A program made the position numbers and the translations under genes. Of a stretch of 64,000 nt of DNA, positions 43,336 to 52,616 are shown piece by piece (the stretch's first letter is position 1; the number at the start of each line of letters is the position of its first letter). The notes beneath the pieces were generated by a model. That model saw only the letters and a list, made by a program, of their open reading frames with translations. It was not told the DNA's origin and made no database searches. The DNA comes from an uncultured Pelagibacteraceae bacterium (GTDB lineage: Bacteria > Pseudomonadota > Alphaproteobacteria > Pelagibacterales > Pelagibacteraceae), in the NCBI GenBank assembly GCA_902594335.1, contig CACJLY010000007.1, positions 18,506 to 82,505 of the forward strand, in the 5' to 3' direction.

Positions 43336-44790
43336 ATGAAAAATTCAATAAAAATTGATCCTTTTGGCTTTAGAGAGTACGACGCGCGATGGTTGTACCC
43401 TGATAATATTAATTTAGAAGGTGTGACAAATTTGGGAAAAGGTTTAGGAACACAGATTATTAATCATACAAATAAAAGTAATCCAAGAATCATAGTTGGT
43501 CATGATTACAGATCTTATAGTGAAGAAATAAAATCAGCTTTGAAAACAGGACTAATATCAACAGGTTGTTATGTTGAAGATGTGGGATTAGCGTTATCGC
43601 CGATGGTTTATTTTGCACAATTCAATTTAGAAAGTGATGCTGTTGCAATGGTGACAGCAAGTCATAATGAAAATGGTTGGACAGGTGTAAAGATGGGAAT
43701 AAATAAAGGACTAACCCATGCACCGGAAGAGATGAAAGAATTAAAAGATATAACCTTAAATAATAAATTTATTAAAGGTCAAGGAAATGAAAAAGAAATT
43801 ATTGATTTTCAAAGTGTTTATAAAGATGATCTTATAAATAAAAATAAAATTAAGAAAAAAATTAAAGCTGTAGTTGCCTGTGGCAATGGAACAGCAGGAA
43901 TATTTGCACCGGATATTTTAAGAGGAATCGGATGTGAAGTAATTGAGCTAGATTGCAATTTGGACTATACTTTTCCAAAGTACAATCCTAATCCTGAAGA
44001 TCTTGAAATGTTACATGCAATAAGTAAATCTGTAAAAAAAAATAACGCTGATATTGGATTTGGATTTGATGGAGATGGTGATCGTGTAGGTGTAATAGAT
44101 GACGATGGTAATGAAATTTTTTCAGATAAAATTGGATTATTGATTGCTAGAAATTTATCTTCTAACCACAAGGGATCTAAATTTATTGTAGATGTTAAAT
44201 CAACTGGACTTTATTCAACAGATGATGTTTTAAAAAATAACTCGTGTGAAACACTATACTGGAAAACAGGACATTCCCATATCAAAAGAAAAGTAAATAA
44301 TGAAAAAGCACTTGCGGGCTTTGAAAAAAGTGGTCATTTCTTTTTCAACAAACCTTTAGGTTACGGATATGATGATGGTATAAATTCAGCTATACAAGTT
44401 TGTCATCTACTAGATAATAATCATAAAAAAATGAGTGAGATCATAAGTGAATTGCCTAATACCTATCAATCGCCTACCATGGCCCCTTTTTGTGAAGATA
44501 ATGAAAAATATCAAGTTGTTGAAGAAATAATTAAACAAATTGAGGGTTTAAAATCAAATAATTTTCAAATTGATAATCAAGAAATTGAGGACATACTTAC
44601 AGTAAATGGTATAAGATTTTCTTTCAAAGACGGCTCTTGGGGTTTGATAAGAGCCTCATCTAATAAGCCTTCTCTTGTAGTTGTTACTGAAAGTCCAACA
44701 TCTGATGAAAGAAAGAAAAAAATCTTCGAATTTATCGACGATTTGCTCCAAAAAACTGGTAAAATAGGTGAATACGACCAAAAGATTTAA
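43336..44790 (+). CDS. Phosphomannomutase/phosphoglucomutase
   Basis: 484 residues, alpha-D-phosphohexomutase family. FGFREYDARWLYP opens domain 1; the phosphoserine loop is MVTASHNENGWTGVKMG near residue 105; the metal-binding loop is GFGFDGDGDRVGVIDDDGNE near 247; the sugar-specificity loop is AGFEKSGHFFF near 334; the phosphate-contact loop is IRASSNKPSLVV near 440. It interconverts hexose 1- and 6-phosphates for envelope sugars. The neighbour at 44791 converges with no gap. Confidence 0.92.
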   Translation: MKNSIKIDPFGFREYDARWLYPDNINLEGVTNLGKGLGTQIINHTNKSNPRIIVGHDYRSYSEEIKSALKTGLISTGCYVEDVGLALSPMVYFAQFNLESDAVAMVTASHNENGWTGVKMGINKGLTHAPEEMKELKDITLNNKFIKGQGNEKEIIDFQSVYKDDLINKNKIKKKIKAVVACGNGTAGIFAPDILRGIGCEVIELDCNLDYTFPKYNPNPEDLEMLHAISKSVKKNNADIGFGFDGDGDRVGVIDDDGNEIFSDKIGLLIARNLSSNHKGSKFIVDVKSTGLYSTDDVLKNNSCETLYWKTGHSHIKRKVNNEKALAGFEKSGHFFFNKPLGYGYDDGINSAIQVCHLLDNNHKKMSEIISELPNTYQSPTMAPFCEDNEKYQVVEEIIKQIEGLKSNNFQIDNQEIEDILTVNGIRFSFKDGSWGLIRASSNKPSLVVVTESPTSDERKKKIFEFIDDLLQKTGKIGEYDQKI

Positions 44791-45621
44791 TTAAAGATCT
44801 AAAAACCTAATTAAAAAGAGAGTACCTATTACATACAAAAATACCCCAAACATCCTTTGAGTTTTATTTTTATCTGTGGTGTGAACCATATTTGCACCAA
44901 CTCTAGCCATAAAAGATGTAATTGGAATAAATATCAAAAAAGCAGGAATATTTACAAAACCTATACTTAAAGGAAGATTTGTATTAAGCAAAACACCAGA
45001 TGTCAAAAAACCAATTGAACCAATAGATGCTATTACAAATCCTATTGCAGCTGAACTTCCAATTGCTCTACTTATAGGATACCCAAAATATCTTAGGATT
45101 GGAACATTCATCATGGCTCCTGTTATTCCCATAGGAGCGGATATAAAACCTGAAATGAAACCAAAAGTTGCTCTTGGTAGAAACTTAAATTTTTTATTTT
45201 TTTTCAATTCCTGTTTTACTAACAATAAATATCCGCCAAAAAAATATACAACTACAGCGAAAAATAAAACCAAAGATTTTGTATTTAATAATGCTGCCAT
45301 GTAAGTACCAAGCAAAACTCCAAAGATAACAAATAGACCATAAGTTTTTAAAATATTTGTATCTACAGCTTTATGTTTTCTATGAGTCATTACTGAAACA
45401 AAAGCAGTAAAAATTGTAATAGAAAAAGCGGTTCCTACTGAAAGATGCATCAAGTAAGATTTATCAACATCTGCTGTTTCAAAAATGAAAAAAAGTACTG
45501 GTACAGATATAAGACCTCCACCTATGCCAAAGTAACCTGCAAAAAATCCAACTGGAAAGGCAGTGACTATCATTAATAAAATTAAAAGATAATACTGATT
45601 AGATAGAATAGTATTAATCAA
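44791..45621 (-). CDS. TSUP-family (TauE/SafE) membrane permease
   Basis: 276 residues with eight or so membrane helices. Internal repeat signatures are FPVGFFAGYFGIGGGLISVP near residue 24 and FGFISGFISAPMGITGAMMN near 152, the paired glycine-rich loops of the TauE/SafE family. Members move sulfite, sulfoacetate or other small organic anions; the substrate cannot be read from sequence. Its start overlaps the dusA stop by 8 bases, at the end of the TRAP/malonyl-CoA decarboxylase run, so it could export or import an anion linked to that pathway. Confidence 0.85.
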   Translation of the reverse strand: MINTILSNQYYLLILLMIVTAFPVGFFAGYFGIGGGLISVPVLFFIFETADVDKSYLMHLSVGTAFSITIFTAFVSVMTHRKHKAVDTNILKTYGLFVIFGVLLGTYMAALLNTKSLVLFFAVVVYFFGGYLLLVKQELKKNKKFKFLPRATFGFISGFISAPMGITGAMMNVPILRYFGYPISRAIGSSAAIGFVIASIGSIGFLTSGVLLNTNLPLSIGFVNIPAFLIFIPITSFMARVGANMVHTTDKNKTQRMFGVFLYVIGTLFLIRFLDL

Positions 45622-46615
45622 TTCGACCTGCCGAATGTAATTTAGGAGAAAGTCTAACTTTATCCATAATATGATCTATTTTTTTTACATCCGCATCTCT
45701 TACACACATATTTTCACTTAAATATCTTTTCCAATGGCTTGAACCTGTTTGTCCATGGAATAAACCTAGTGTATGTCTCATAACTTGATTTACTCTTGTG
45801 CCCATTTGAACTTGAGCTTTAACATAATCAATTAACTCCTCTACAATTTCTTCCCGTTCTTTAATGTTGTGATTGTTAAATATTTCTTTTTCAATATCAG
45901 CTAAAAGATAAGGAGAATGATAAACTGATCTTCCAATCATTGCGCCATCCACTTTATCTAAATGATCTTTCACTTGTTCTACTGTAGTTACACCACCATT
46001 AATAATTATTTCAAGATCTTTGAAATCTTGTTTTAGTTTATATACATAATTATATTTTAAAGGAGGTATATTAAGGTTTTGCTTAGGAGTAAATTTACCC
46101 AACATAGCTTTTCTTGCATGTATTATAAATGTTTTAACTCCAGTCTCCTTTAAAGTTTTTATGAAATTATAAAAATGTTCGTAATCTTCAACATCATCAT
46201 AGCCAATTCTAGTCTTAACTGTAACCGGTAAAGATGTTGAATTAATCATTTCTGACAAACAATCAGCCACTAAGTTTGGCTCCTTGATTAAACATGCGCC
46301 AAATCTATTTTTTTGAACTTTTTTACTTGGACATCCTAGGTTTAAATTAATTTCATCATAACCAAATTCCTCACCAATTTTTGCAGAATTTGCTAATAAT
46401 TTTGGCGTAGATCCACCTAATTGAAGTGCAACTGGTTTTTCTCTTAGATCAAAAGATAATAATTTTTCTCTATCTCCTCTGTCAATTGCTTCAGAAACCA
46501 CCATTTCTGTGTAAAGAAGCACATGTTTACTTATCAATCTTAAAAAATATCTTTCATGTCTGTCAGTACAATCCATCATAGGTGCAACTGATACCAATCT
46601 GTTAATCTTAGACAT
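45614..46615 (-). CDS. dusA: tRNA-dihydrouridine synthase A
   Basis: 333 residues. An FMN barrel with SVAPMMDCTDRHERYFLRLI at the N-terminus (the DusA-specific MMDxTDRH), LQLGGSTPKLLANSA near residue 65, INLNLGCPSKKVQKNRFGAC near 93 with the catalytic Cys, and IIHARKAMLGKFTPKQN near 165. It reduces uridines in the tRNA D loop. It overlaps malonyl-CoA decarboxylase and the TSUP gene by 8 bases on each side; the function seems unrelated to them. Confidence 0.95.
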   Translation of the reverse strand: MSKINRLVSVAPMMDCTDRHERYFLRLISKHVLLYTEMVVSEAIDRGDREKLLSFDLREKPVALQLGGSTPKLLANSAKIGEEFGYDEINLNLGCPSKKVQKNRFGACLIKEPNLVADCLSEMINSTSLPVTVKTRIGYDDVEDYEHFYNFIKTLKETGVKTFIIHARKAMLGKFTPKQNLNIPPLKYNYVYKLKQDFKDLEIIINGGVTTVEQVKDHLDKVDGAMIGRSVYHSPYLLADIEKEIFNNHNIKEREEIVEELIDYVKAQVQMGTRVNQVMRHTLGLFHGQTGSSHWKRYLSENMCVRDADVKKIDHIMDKVRLSPKLHSAGRID

Positions 46616-47915
46616 GTTTTTTAACTTTATTCGAAATGTTAACTTTTTTTTCGTTTACATATTCTTGATGATTTTTCTCAATTTTAGCTAATTCGTATTT
46701 ATAGTTAACCATGACACCAAAAGACCTTTTAAAACCAACTTCAGAAACATTTGCGTTAACTGCAATATCATCAATATCAGCTCCATTTTTTAAATGAAAT
46801 CTACAAACATCATTTATTGGAAAACCAAGATCATTTTTCTGTTTTGCTAAATAATTTACTGCCAACTTACTAATCAAAGCCTTATTATCCGCAATTCTTT
46901 TGTCTCCTATTTTTAAATCAGAAGACTTTAAAAAATCTAAACTATTTTTGTTTGCCTCTCCTAGTATTTCAGCAGCCTGAGTACTTTCCATTTTTTTAAA
47001 CCAATCAGCAAATCCTACCATTGGGGATAATGTTCCAAAATACTTTACATCTGGAAGTTCTTCTTGAAGCTCATAAACAACCCTTTTTATTAAAAAATTC
47101 CCTAACGTTACTCTTGATAAACCTTCCTGACAGTTGCTAATTGAATAAAAAGTAGCTGTATCATAATTTTTTGTTTTTTCTTCTGAAGGTCTTGTTAATT
47201 CTTGTATTGACTGACTAAGACCTTTTGTTAAAGCAATTTCAACAAATATTATTGGTTCGTCATCTAATGCTGGATGAAAATAGGCAAAAAATCTTCTATC
47301 TTTTCCTAGTCTTCTTTTAAGTTCATTCATATCCTTCATAGAATGTACTTTTTCATACTTTAACAATTTTTCTAAAATATTTGCTTTTGTATCCCATGTA
47401 ATTTTTCTTAATTTTAAAAAGCCTGGGTTAAACCAATTTTTAAATATATCTATTAAGTCATAATCTAAACTTTTAAGTTCAGGTTGGTCTTTTATTAAAT
47501 TTAATAAATCCTCTCTTAATGAGACTATCTCTGAGGTGCCGTTTGGAGCCATATTTAGTCTTACAAATAACTCTTTTCTTATTCCTGATGTAACCCGAGA
47601 TAGATTTAATATAGATGAGGTATCCTTCGATTTGCTGTAACTTTTAATAGCTTCATCTATTTTTAATGAGTCAGGTTTATATTTTTCATTTACTTGAATT
47701 AAAAATTTGTTTTTATCCTCTAAAGATAAATTTTGATATCTAAACAAGATATCTCTTGCTAGTGTTATTCCAAAGGCTGCACCTTTAGTCGACAATAAAT
47801 CATCACAAAGATCTAAAAGATCTCTTTTTTTTGCAACGCTTTTGATAGATTTTTTTTCTAAAATCTTTTGTCCAGCATCAGCTATGGTCTCAAAAATTCT
47901 TTTTATATTTAACAT
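46608..47915 (-). CDS. Malonyl-CoA decarboxylase
   Basis: 435 residues. Family features are an N-terminal helical domain (ALARDIL-type ITLARDILFRYQNLSLEDKN near residue 55), the region HPALDDEPIIFVEIALTKGL near 217, FYSISNCQEGLSRVTLGNFL near 255 and VKYFGTLSPMVGFADWFK near 290. A C-terminal segment has VCRFHLKNGADIDDIAVNAN near 370, including a His in the catalytic position. It converts malonyl-CoA to acetyl-CoA and CO2. It is encoded 16 bp after the TRAP large permease, and a class III CoA transferase is divergent from the same operon. Together they suggest use of malonate, as in bacterial mat systems, but the imported ligand is not proven. Confidence 0.9.
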   Translation of the reverse strand: MLNIKRIFETIADAGQKILEKKSIKSVAKKRDLLDLCDDLLSTKGAAFGITLARDILFRYQNLSLEDKNKFLIQVNEKYKPDSLKIDEAIKSYSKSKDTSSILNLSRVTSGIRKELFVRLNMAPNGTSEIVSLREDLLNLIKDQPELKSLDYDLIDIFKNWFNPGFLKLRKITWDTKANILEKLLKYEKVHSMKDMNELKRRLGKDRRFFAYFHPALDDEPIIFVEIALTKGLSQSIQELTRPSEEKTKNYDTATFYSISNCQEGLSRVTLGNFLIKRVVYELQEELPDVKYFGTLSPMVGFADWFKKMESTQAAEILGEANKNSLDFLKSSDLKIGDKRIADNKALISKLAVNYLAKQKNDLGFPINDVCRFHLKNGADIDDIAVNANVSEVGFKRSFGVMVNYKYELAKIEKNHQEYVNEKKVNISNKVKKHV

Positions 47916-47931
47916 GATGTTTTTTTATATA

Positions 47932-49263
47932 TTAAAAACCTAAACTTTTGCCCATTATTTTATCGGGCAGCCAGGTAACAATTTCAGGAAAAATACACAA
48001 AATTAATATAGCTAATGCCATAATTATCATAAATGGTATAGATCCTTTTAATATTTCAGACAAACTAACGTCTGGTGTAATACCCTTGATTATATAAAGG
48101 TTTAATCCAACAGGTGGAGTAATAAGGCCAATTTCCATATTTATCGTAAATACAATTGCAAACCAGTATGGATCAAAACCTAAGGTAGTTATAACTGGTA
48201 ACAATATTGCTGAAGTCATCACAATGACAGCAACAGGGGGTAAAAAGAAACCTGCAATTAATAGAAAAATATTAATTAAAATAAATACGACCCATTTGTT
48301 TGAACTTAATTCTACCATGCTTTGGGCTAATGATTGAGTTACGTAAAGTTGAGATAATGTAAATGCAAAAAGATAAGATGCTGCAATGATAAACATTATC
48401 ATCACACTTTCTTTCATTGAAACTTTAACAATATTCCATATTTTTTTTGGTTGATAAATTTTATAAACTACAGCTATCAATACAAAGACTAAAAATGCTC
48501 CAACACCTGATGCCTCTGAGGGTGTCGCAACACCACCATACAACACATATAAAACACCAGCTATGATTGCTAAAAAAGGAAGAATTCTTGGTAGTACCTC
48601 AATTTTTTCTTTAAGTGTTGGGGGTGTTCTGTTTTTTAAAGCTTTCGCCGAGTCCTTGTCAATAAAGTAACTATGTATAAGGGCCCATATCGCAAACATA
48701 CCAGCCAACATAAATCCAGGCACTAAGCCACATAAAAATAATCTTCCTATTGATGTTCCGGTTGCAATTCCATAAACAATTAAAACAATACTAGGTGGAA
48801 TTAAAACTCCTAGAGTACCACCAGCTGCTATTGTCCCTGTTGCTATTTGATCTGAATACCCTCTTTTTCTCATTTCAGGTATTCCCATAGTTCCAATCGC
48901 TGCACAAGTTGCTGGACTTGATCCACTCAGGGCAGCAAAAACTGAGCAAGCACCAATATTTGATATTACCAGTCCACCTGGAACTCTCCAAAGCCATCTA
49001 TCTAATCCAGTATATAAATCTTTTCCTGCTGGAGAATTAGCAACTGCCATTCCCATTAAAATAAACATTGGAATAGAAAGCAGAACAAAAGAATTTAATC
49101 CTGCATAAAAAGTTTCTGCAAATACATCTAACATTTGAAACCCTTCAAATGCTACTAAAAGTGCTATAGAGACAAAACTCAAACCAAATGCGATTGGTAT
49201 TCCAGAAAATAAAACTATTAAAGTAAAAACTGCAACTATTACTGCTATTAATAAAGGATCCAT
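47932..49263 (-). CDS. dctM: TRAP transporter large permease (DctM)
   Basis: 443 residues with about 12 membrane helices. Typical motifs: FSGIPIAFGLSFVSIALLVA at the N-terminus, LSSIP-type VLLSIPMFILMGMAVANS near residue 57, SGSSPATCAAIGTMGIPEMR near 113, and GYSDQIATGTIAAGGTLGVL then IPPSIVLIVYG near 134. It is the main ion-coupled translocator for a small organic acid. It overlaps dctQ by one base and precedes malonyl-CoA decarboxylase by 16 bp. Confidence 0.96.
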   Translation of the reverse strand: MDPLLIAVIVAVFTLIVLFSGIPIAFGLSFVSIALLVAFEGFQMLDVFAETFYAGLNSFVLLSIPMFILMGMAVANSPAGKDLYTGLDRWLWRVPGGLVISNIGACSVFAALSGSSPATCAAIGTMGIPEMRKRGYSDQIATGTIAAGGTLGVLIPPSIVLIVYGIATGTSIGRLFLCGLVPGFMLAGMFAIWALIHSYFIDKDSAKALKNRTPPTLKEKIEVLPRILPFLAIIAGVLYVLYGGVATPSEASGVGAFLVFVLIAVVYKIYQPKKIWNIVKVSMKESVMIMFIIAASYLFAFTLSQLYVTQSLAQSMVELSSNKWVVFILINIFLLIAGFFLPPVAVIVMTSAILLPVITTLGFDPYWFAIVFTINMEIGLITPPVGLNLYIIKGITPDVSLSEILKGSIPFMIIMALAILILCIFPEIVTWLPDKIMGKSLGF

Positions 49264-49757
49264 TAATTGGCACCTTTTTCGTCAAAAAGTTTAATAATTT
49301 CTGCAATATATTGAAGTATCATTAAAGCTGCTCCAATCATCATTGAAGAATAAGGTATCCATAAAGGTGGATCCCAAACTGTTCCAGTTGAATAATTTTT
49401 GATGAAAGCTTCCTCAACCATTAAAAATCCAAAATAGAATAGAATTAAAAAGAATAATAAACTAATTAACGATGTAAATATTTTAAGTCTCAGTATGTTT
49501 TTTTTCGACAAAAAATCATAAATCCATTCCATGCTAACATGAGCTTTTTCGCTTAGAACATAGGCACTTCCAATGAAAGTTGAAGCGACTAATAACATGG
49601 TAACTAATTCAGTTTGCCATGTGATTGCTCTTTGAAAAAAATATCTTTCAAAGACAAGCTCTACAATTACTAAAATGGATAATATTAAGGCAAGGACAGC
49701 AAAAGCACCACAAGCTTTTGAAGATAAATTGCAAAATTTTAAATATTTTTCTTTCAT
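49263..49757 (-). CDS. dctQ: TRAP transporter small permease (DctQ)
   Basis: 164 residues with four membrane helices and the DctQ-type Trp-containing segments ERYFFQRAITWQTELVTMLL near residue 36 and AYVLSEKAHVSMEWIYDFLS near 65. It supports the large subunit in the inner membrane. The ATG at 49757 directly follows a hairpin with a T8 tract; the only ribosome-binding candidate (AGGGG) is part of the 3' arm of that hairpin. Its stop overlaps the dctM start. Confidence 0.93.
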   Translation of the reverse strand: MKEKYLKFCNLSSKACGAFAVLALILSILVIVELVFERYFFQRAITWQTELVTMLLVASTFIGSAYVLSEKAHVSMEWIYDFLSKKNILRLKIFTSLISLLFFLILFYFGFLMVEEAFIKNYSTGTVWDPPLWIPYSSMMIGAALMILQYIAEIIKLFDEKGAN

Positions 49758-49792
49758 AAAAAAAACCCCTATTTAATTTTCAAATAGGGGTT
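49758..49792 (-). terminator. Hairpin with T8 tract abutting the dctQ start codon
   Basis: An 11-bp perfect stem (aacccctattt at 49764-49774, aaataggggtt at 49782-49792) with a 7-nt loop is followed on the minus strand by a T run that reaches the dctQ ATG. It separates the binding-protein gene from the permease genes. The AGGGG that could serve dctQ translation lies inside the 3' arm, so the structure may limit both transcription and translation of the permeases. Confidence 0.88.
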
Positions 49793-49807
49793 CTTTATAT
49801 ATCTTTT

Positions 49808-50818
49808 TTATTTAACTGCCAAAGCCATTTCCATCAGCTTATCGCCACCTGGAACTTTTTCAGCAAATGCTTTGTGAGATGATTGTTTTGCAATCTCAAC
49901 CCAAGCTGCATGGTCGTTTGCATCCATATATACTAACTTTACTCCTGCTGCTTTATAAGCGTCTTCAAATTTTTTATCTAAATTTTCGACTTGCGCAGTC
50001 ATATATTTCTCAGCTACTTTACCTGCTTCCATCAAAGCATTTTGTTGTTTTGAATTTAATTTATCAAAACTCATTTTTGACATCAAAATTGGCTCGTACA
50101 TAAACCATAATCCAAATTTTCCTGGAGGAGTTGCACAGCTTACTTGTTCATAAATTTTGTAACTTACAAAACTTCCTGAACTAGTGTTTGCACCAGTTAA
50201 TACTCCTGTTTGTAATCCAGTATAAATTTCAGATGAAGGCATACTTTGAATACCTGCTCCAGCTGCTTCTAACATTTGGTTAAATGCTTTACCAGCTGCT
50301 CTCATTACTTGACCTTTAGCATCTGATGGATTTTTAATGCATTTAGATTTTGATGCAAATCCACCGCCAAGCCAAGCATCAGATAATACAACTACACCAG
50401 CGTCATTAATGATTCTCTTGATTTCTGTCATCATTGGGCCTTTATTAAATCTTAAGGCATGATCGTGATTTTTAACTGTTCCTGGCATTAACGTTGCATC
50501 AAATTCAGGATGAAATTTAGATGCGTACGCTAATGGAAACGCAGAAATATCTAACTGACCAGTAGTCATTGGTTTCCATTGCTCTTTTGGTTTGTAAAGT
50601 GATTTTGCAGGATAAATTCTGATATCTAAATCTACACCTGCTTTTTTAACTTCATCAGCAATTATTTGTACCATCTCATGTCTTGGATCAAAAGAACCAT
50701 CAGCTCGTGGAGTACCAGGCCACTGATGACTTGCTTTTAATGTAACAGCATAAGCTGATCCAATTAATGAGAAGGCTAAAAATAATGCTGTGAAATAAAA
50801 ACTTATTTTTTTTAACAT
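49808..50818 (-). CDS. dctP: TRAP transporter substrate-binding protein (DctP)
   Basis: 336 residues from the ATG at 50818. A longer frame from 50851 would add MFIKLIYRGEN before the signal peptide, and the site AGAGGGG correctly precedes the inner ATG. After the signal sequence (MLKKISFYFTALFLAFSLIG) comes LKASHQWPGTPRADGSFDPR, then LYKPKEQWKPMTTGQLDISA. The family's ligand-binding Arg lies in DAKGQVMRAAGKAFNQMLEA near residue 165, and TGLQTGVLTGANTSSGSF near 195. It captures the substrate in the periplasm for DctQM. Downstream malonyl-CoA decarboxylase hints at a C3 diacid, which is inference. Confidence 0.93.
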   Translation of the reverse strand: MLKKISFYFTALFLAFSLIGSAYAVTLKASHQWPGTPRADGSFDPRHEMVQIIADEVKKAGVDLDIRIYPAKSLYKPKEQWKPMTTGQLDISAFPLAYASKFHPEFDATLMPGTVKNHDHALRFNKGPMMTEIKRIINDAGVVVLSDAWLGGGFASKSKCIKNPSDAKGQVMRAAGKAFNQMLEAAGAGIQSMPSSEIYTGLQTGVLTGANTSSGSFVSYKIYEQVSCATPPGKFGLWFMYEPILMSKMSFDKLNSKQQNALMEAGKVAEKYMTAQVENLDKKFEDAYKAAGVKLVYMDANDHAAWVEIAKQSSHKAFAEKVPGGDKLMEMALAVK

Positions 50819-50851
50819 GTTTTCCCCTCTATAAATTAATTTAATAAACAT

Positions 50852-50880
50852 ATTAAATTGAACTTATTAGTAAGAGTCAA
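50852..50880 (-). promoter_or_regulatory. Promoter for dctP
   Basis: Minus-strand -35 TTGACT (50875-50880), a 17-bp spacer and -10 TTTAAT (50852-50857) lie about 35 bp before the dctP ATG. The arrangement is nearly the same as that before the TTT binding-protein gene at 61102. It sits in the 88-bp divergent gap with the CoA transferase gene. Confidence 0.45.
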
Positions 50881-50906
50881 TATAAGGAAATGTCATATAT
50901 TTAATT

Positions 50907-52049
50907 ATGGATGGACCATTAAAAAATTTACTAGTTGTTGATTTAACAAGGGTTTTAGTTGGACCTTATTGTACGATGATACTCTCAGATTTAGGTGCAA
51001 GAGTTATCAAAATTGAAGCTCCAGAAACTGGTGATGATTCTAGAAAATTTGGACCCTTTGTAAAAGATTATTCTGCATACTTTATGTCATTAAATAGGGG
51101 TAAAGAAAGTATAGCCTTAAACTTGAAAAACGAAGATGACAAAAAAATTTTTGAAAAAATATTATCTAGAGCAGATATTTTAGTAGAAAACTTTAAACCT
51201 GGTACATTAGAAAAGTGGGGTTTTGGATGGAAGAATGTAAGTAAAAAATATCCAAAATTAATATACGCATCAGCTTCAGGTTTTGGTCAAACAGGACCTT
51301 TAAAAGAACTTCCTGCTTATGACATGGTTGTGCAAGGTATGGGGGGCTTGATGAGTGTAACTGGTCATCCAGATTCTGAACCTACAAGGGTTGGAACATC
51401 CATTGGAGACATAACCGCTGGACTGTTTACTGCAATAGGAATAAATGCAGCTTTGTATGATAGACAGAAAACTGGCAAAGGTGCTTTTATTGATGTCTCT
51501 ATGTTAGATTGTCAGATTGCAATTTTAGAAAATGCAATTGCAAGATATCTCTCTAAAAAGGAAATTCCTGGTCCGATGGGTTCAAGGCATCCCTCTATTG
51601 CTCCCTTTGAGGCCTTTAAAACAAAAGACAGTTACATAATTATTGCTGCAGGAAATGATAAACTTTTTGCAAAACTTTGTGACGTATTAAATATTTCTGA
51701 AATAACGAAAGATGAAAGATTTAATACTAATTCATTAAGATGTGAAAATATGGATCAGTTAAAAGAAATTTTTGAAAAAAAATTAATTTTAAAAACTACA
51801 AATGAATGGGTCAAAGAAATGGAGGAATTAAAAATTCCTTGTGGGCCAATTTTTAACATTAAACAGGCCGTTGAAAATCCTCAAATCAAAGAGAGGAATA
51901 TGATTATAAAATCTTATCATAAAGTAATTGGGGAATTTAAGTCAGCAGGAAATCCTATAAAAATGTCTACTTACAAAGACGAAGAAACTAGAGGGGATAT
52001 ACCTGATTTAGATGAACACAGAGAAAAGATAATAAAAGAATTTGGTTAA
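50907..52049 (+). CDS. Class III CoA transferase (CaiB/BaiF family)
   Basis: 380 residues. The family's N-terminus LLVVDLTRVLVGPYCTMILS, then LGARVIKIEAPETGDDSRKF, is clear. The catalytic Asp is D168 in GTSIGDITAGLFTAIG, and SASGFGQTGPLKELPAYDMV precedes it. It moves CoA between acids through an aspartyl-CoA thioester intermediate. It is transcribed divergently from dctP; together with the TRAP transporter and malonyl-CoA decarboxylase it could activate the imported acid to its CoA ester. The substrate is unproven. It meets the rpoZ stop with no intervening base. Confidence 0.9.
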   Translation: MDGPLKNLLVVDLTRVLVGPYCTMILSDLGARVIKIEAPETGDDSRKFGPFVKDYSAYFMSLNRGKESIALNLKNEDDKKIFEKILSRADILVENFKPGTLEKWGFGWKNVSKKYPKLIYASASGFGQTGPLKELPAYDMVVQGMGGLMSVTGHPDSEPTRVGTSIGDITAGLFTAIGINAALYDRQKTGKGAFIDVSMLDCQIAILENAIARYLSKKEIPGPMGSRHPSIAPFEAFKTKDSYIIIAAGNDKLFAKLCDVLNISEITKDERFNTNSLRCENMDQLKEIFEKKLILKTTNEWVKEMEELKIPCGPIFNIKQAVENPQIKERNMIIKSYHKVIGEFKSAGNPIKMSTYKDEETRGDIPDLDEHREKIIKEFG

Positions 52050-52574
52050 CTACTCTTGATTTTCTGTTTCTGTAGCCTCAGATACAGTTTCCTCTTGATC
52101 TTTCATTTCGTCTAAAGAAACATCAACTTCTTCTTCTTGTGCATCTTCGACAGGGTCAGAACTAGGTTGTTCGGTGGTATTTTGTAATTCCGCTAAATCA
52201 TCTTTTGATACTTGGATTTTTTCTGGAATTTTTCTTGCTCTTTTAGATGGAAGGATTGGCACTCCACTCTTTGAAATTTCTCCTTTATAAAGATTTTCAA
52301 AATCATCACCAATATCATCTTCATCCTCTGAAGCGTCATCTATTTGCTCAACATGTTTTCTTAATTTGTAAACTGCAGCTTCTGTTAAATCTGGAACTTT
52401 AATTGTTTCTTCGGCAATTTCTCTTAATGCTATGACAGTGTTTTTGTCATTATCTCTATCTAATGTGGGTTCTAATCCTGAATTAAGTTGTGTTGCTCTT
52501 TCTTTTGCAACCAACACTAATTCATAAGGACTGTCTACTTTATCAATACAATCTTCAACTGTAACTCTTGCCAT
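52050..52574 (-). CDS. rpoZ: RNA polymerase omega subunit with long acidic tail
   Basis: 174 residues against roughly 80-130 in most relatives. The first ~65 residues are canonical omega: [20 protein letters not shown], then [16 protein letters not shown], and [17 protein letters not shown]. The remainder contains a positively charged patch ([20 protein letters not shown]) and then a very acidic end rich in Glu and Asp. Omega helps fold and stabilise the beta' subunit. The 42-bp leader is GC-rich for this genome (cggggtgtatctaaccgtcc) and lacks a ribosome-binding site. Confidence 0.93.
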   Translation of the reverse strand: MARVTVEDCIDKVDSPYELVLVAKERATQLNSGLEPTLDRDNDKNTVIALREIAEETIKVPDLTEAAVYKLRKHVEQIDDASEDEDDIGDDFENLYKGEISKSGVPILPSKRARKIPEKIQVSKDDLAELQNTTEQPSSDPVEDAQEEEVDVSLDEMKDQEETVSEATETENQE

Positions 52575-52616
52575 GGACGGTTAGATACACCCCGAACTTA
52601 AAAAAATCAAGCAGTA

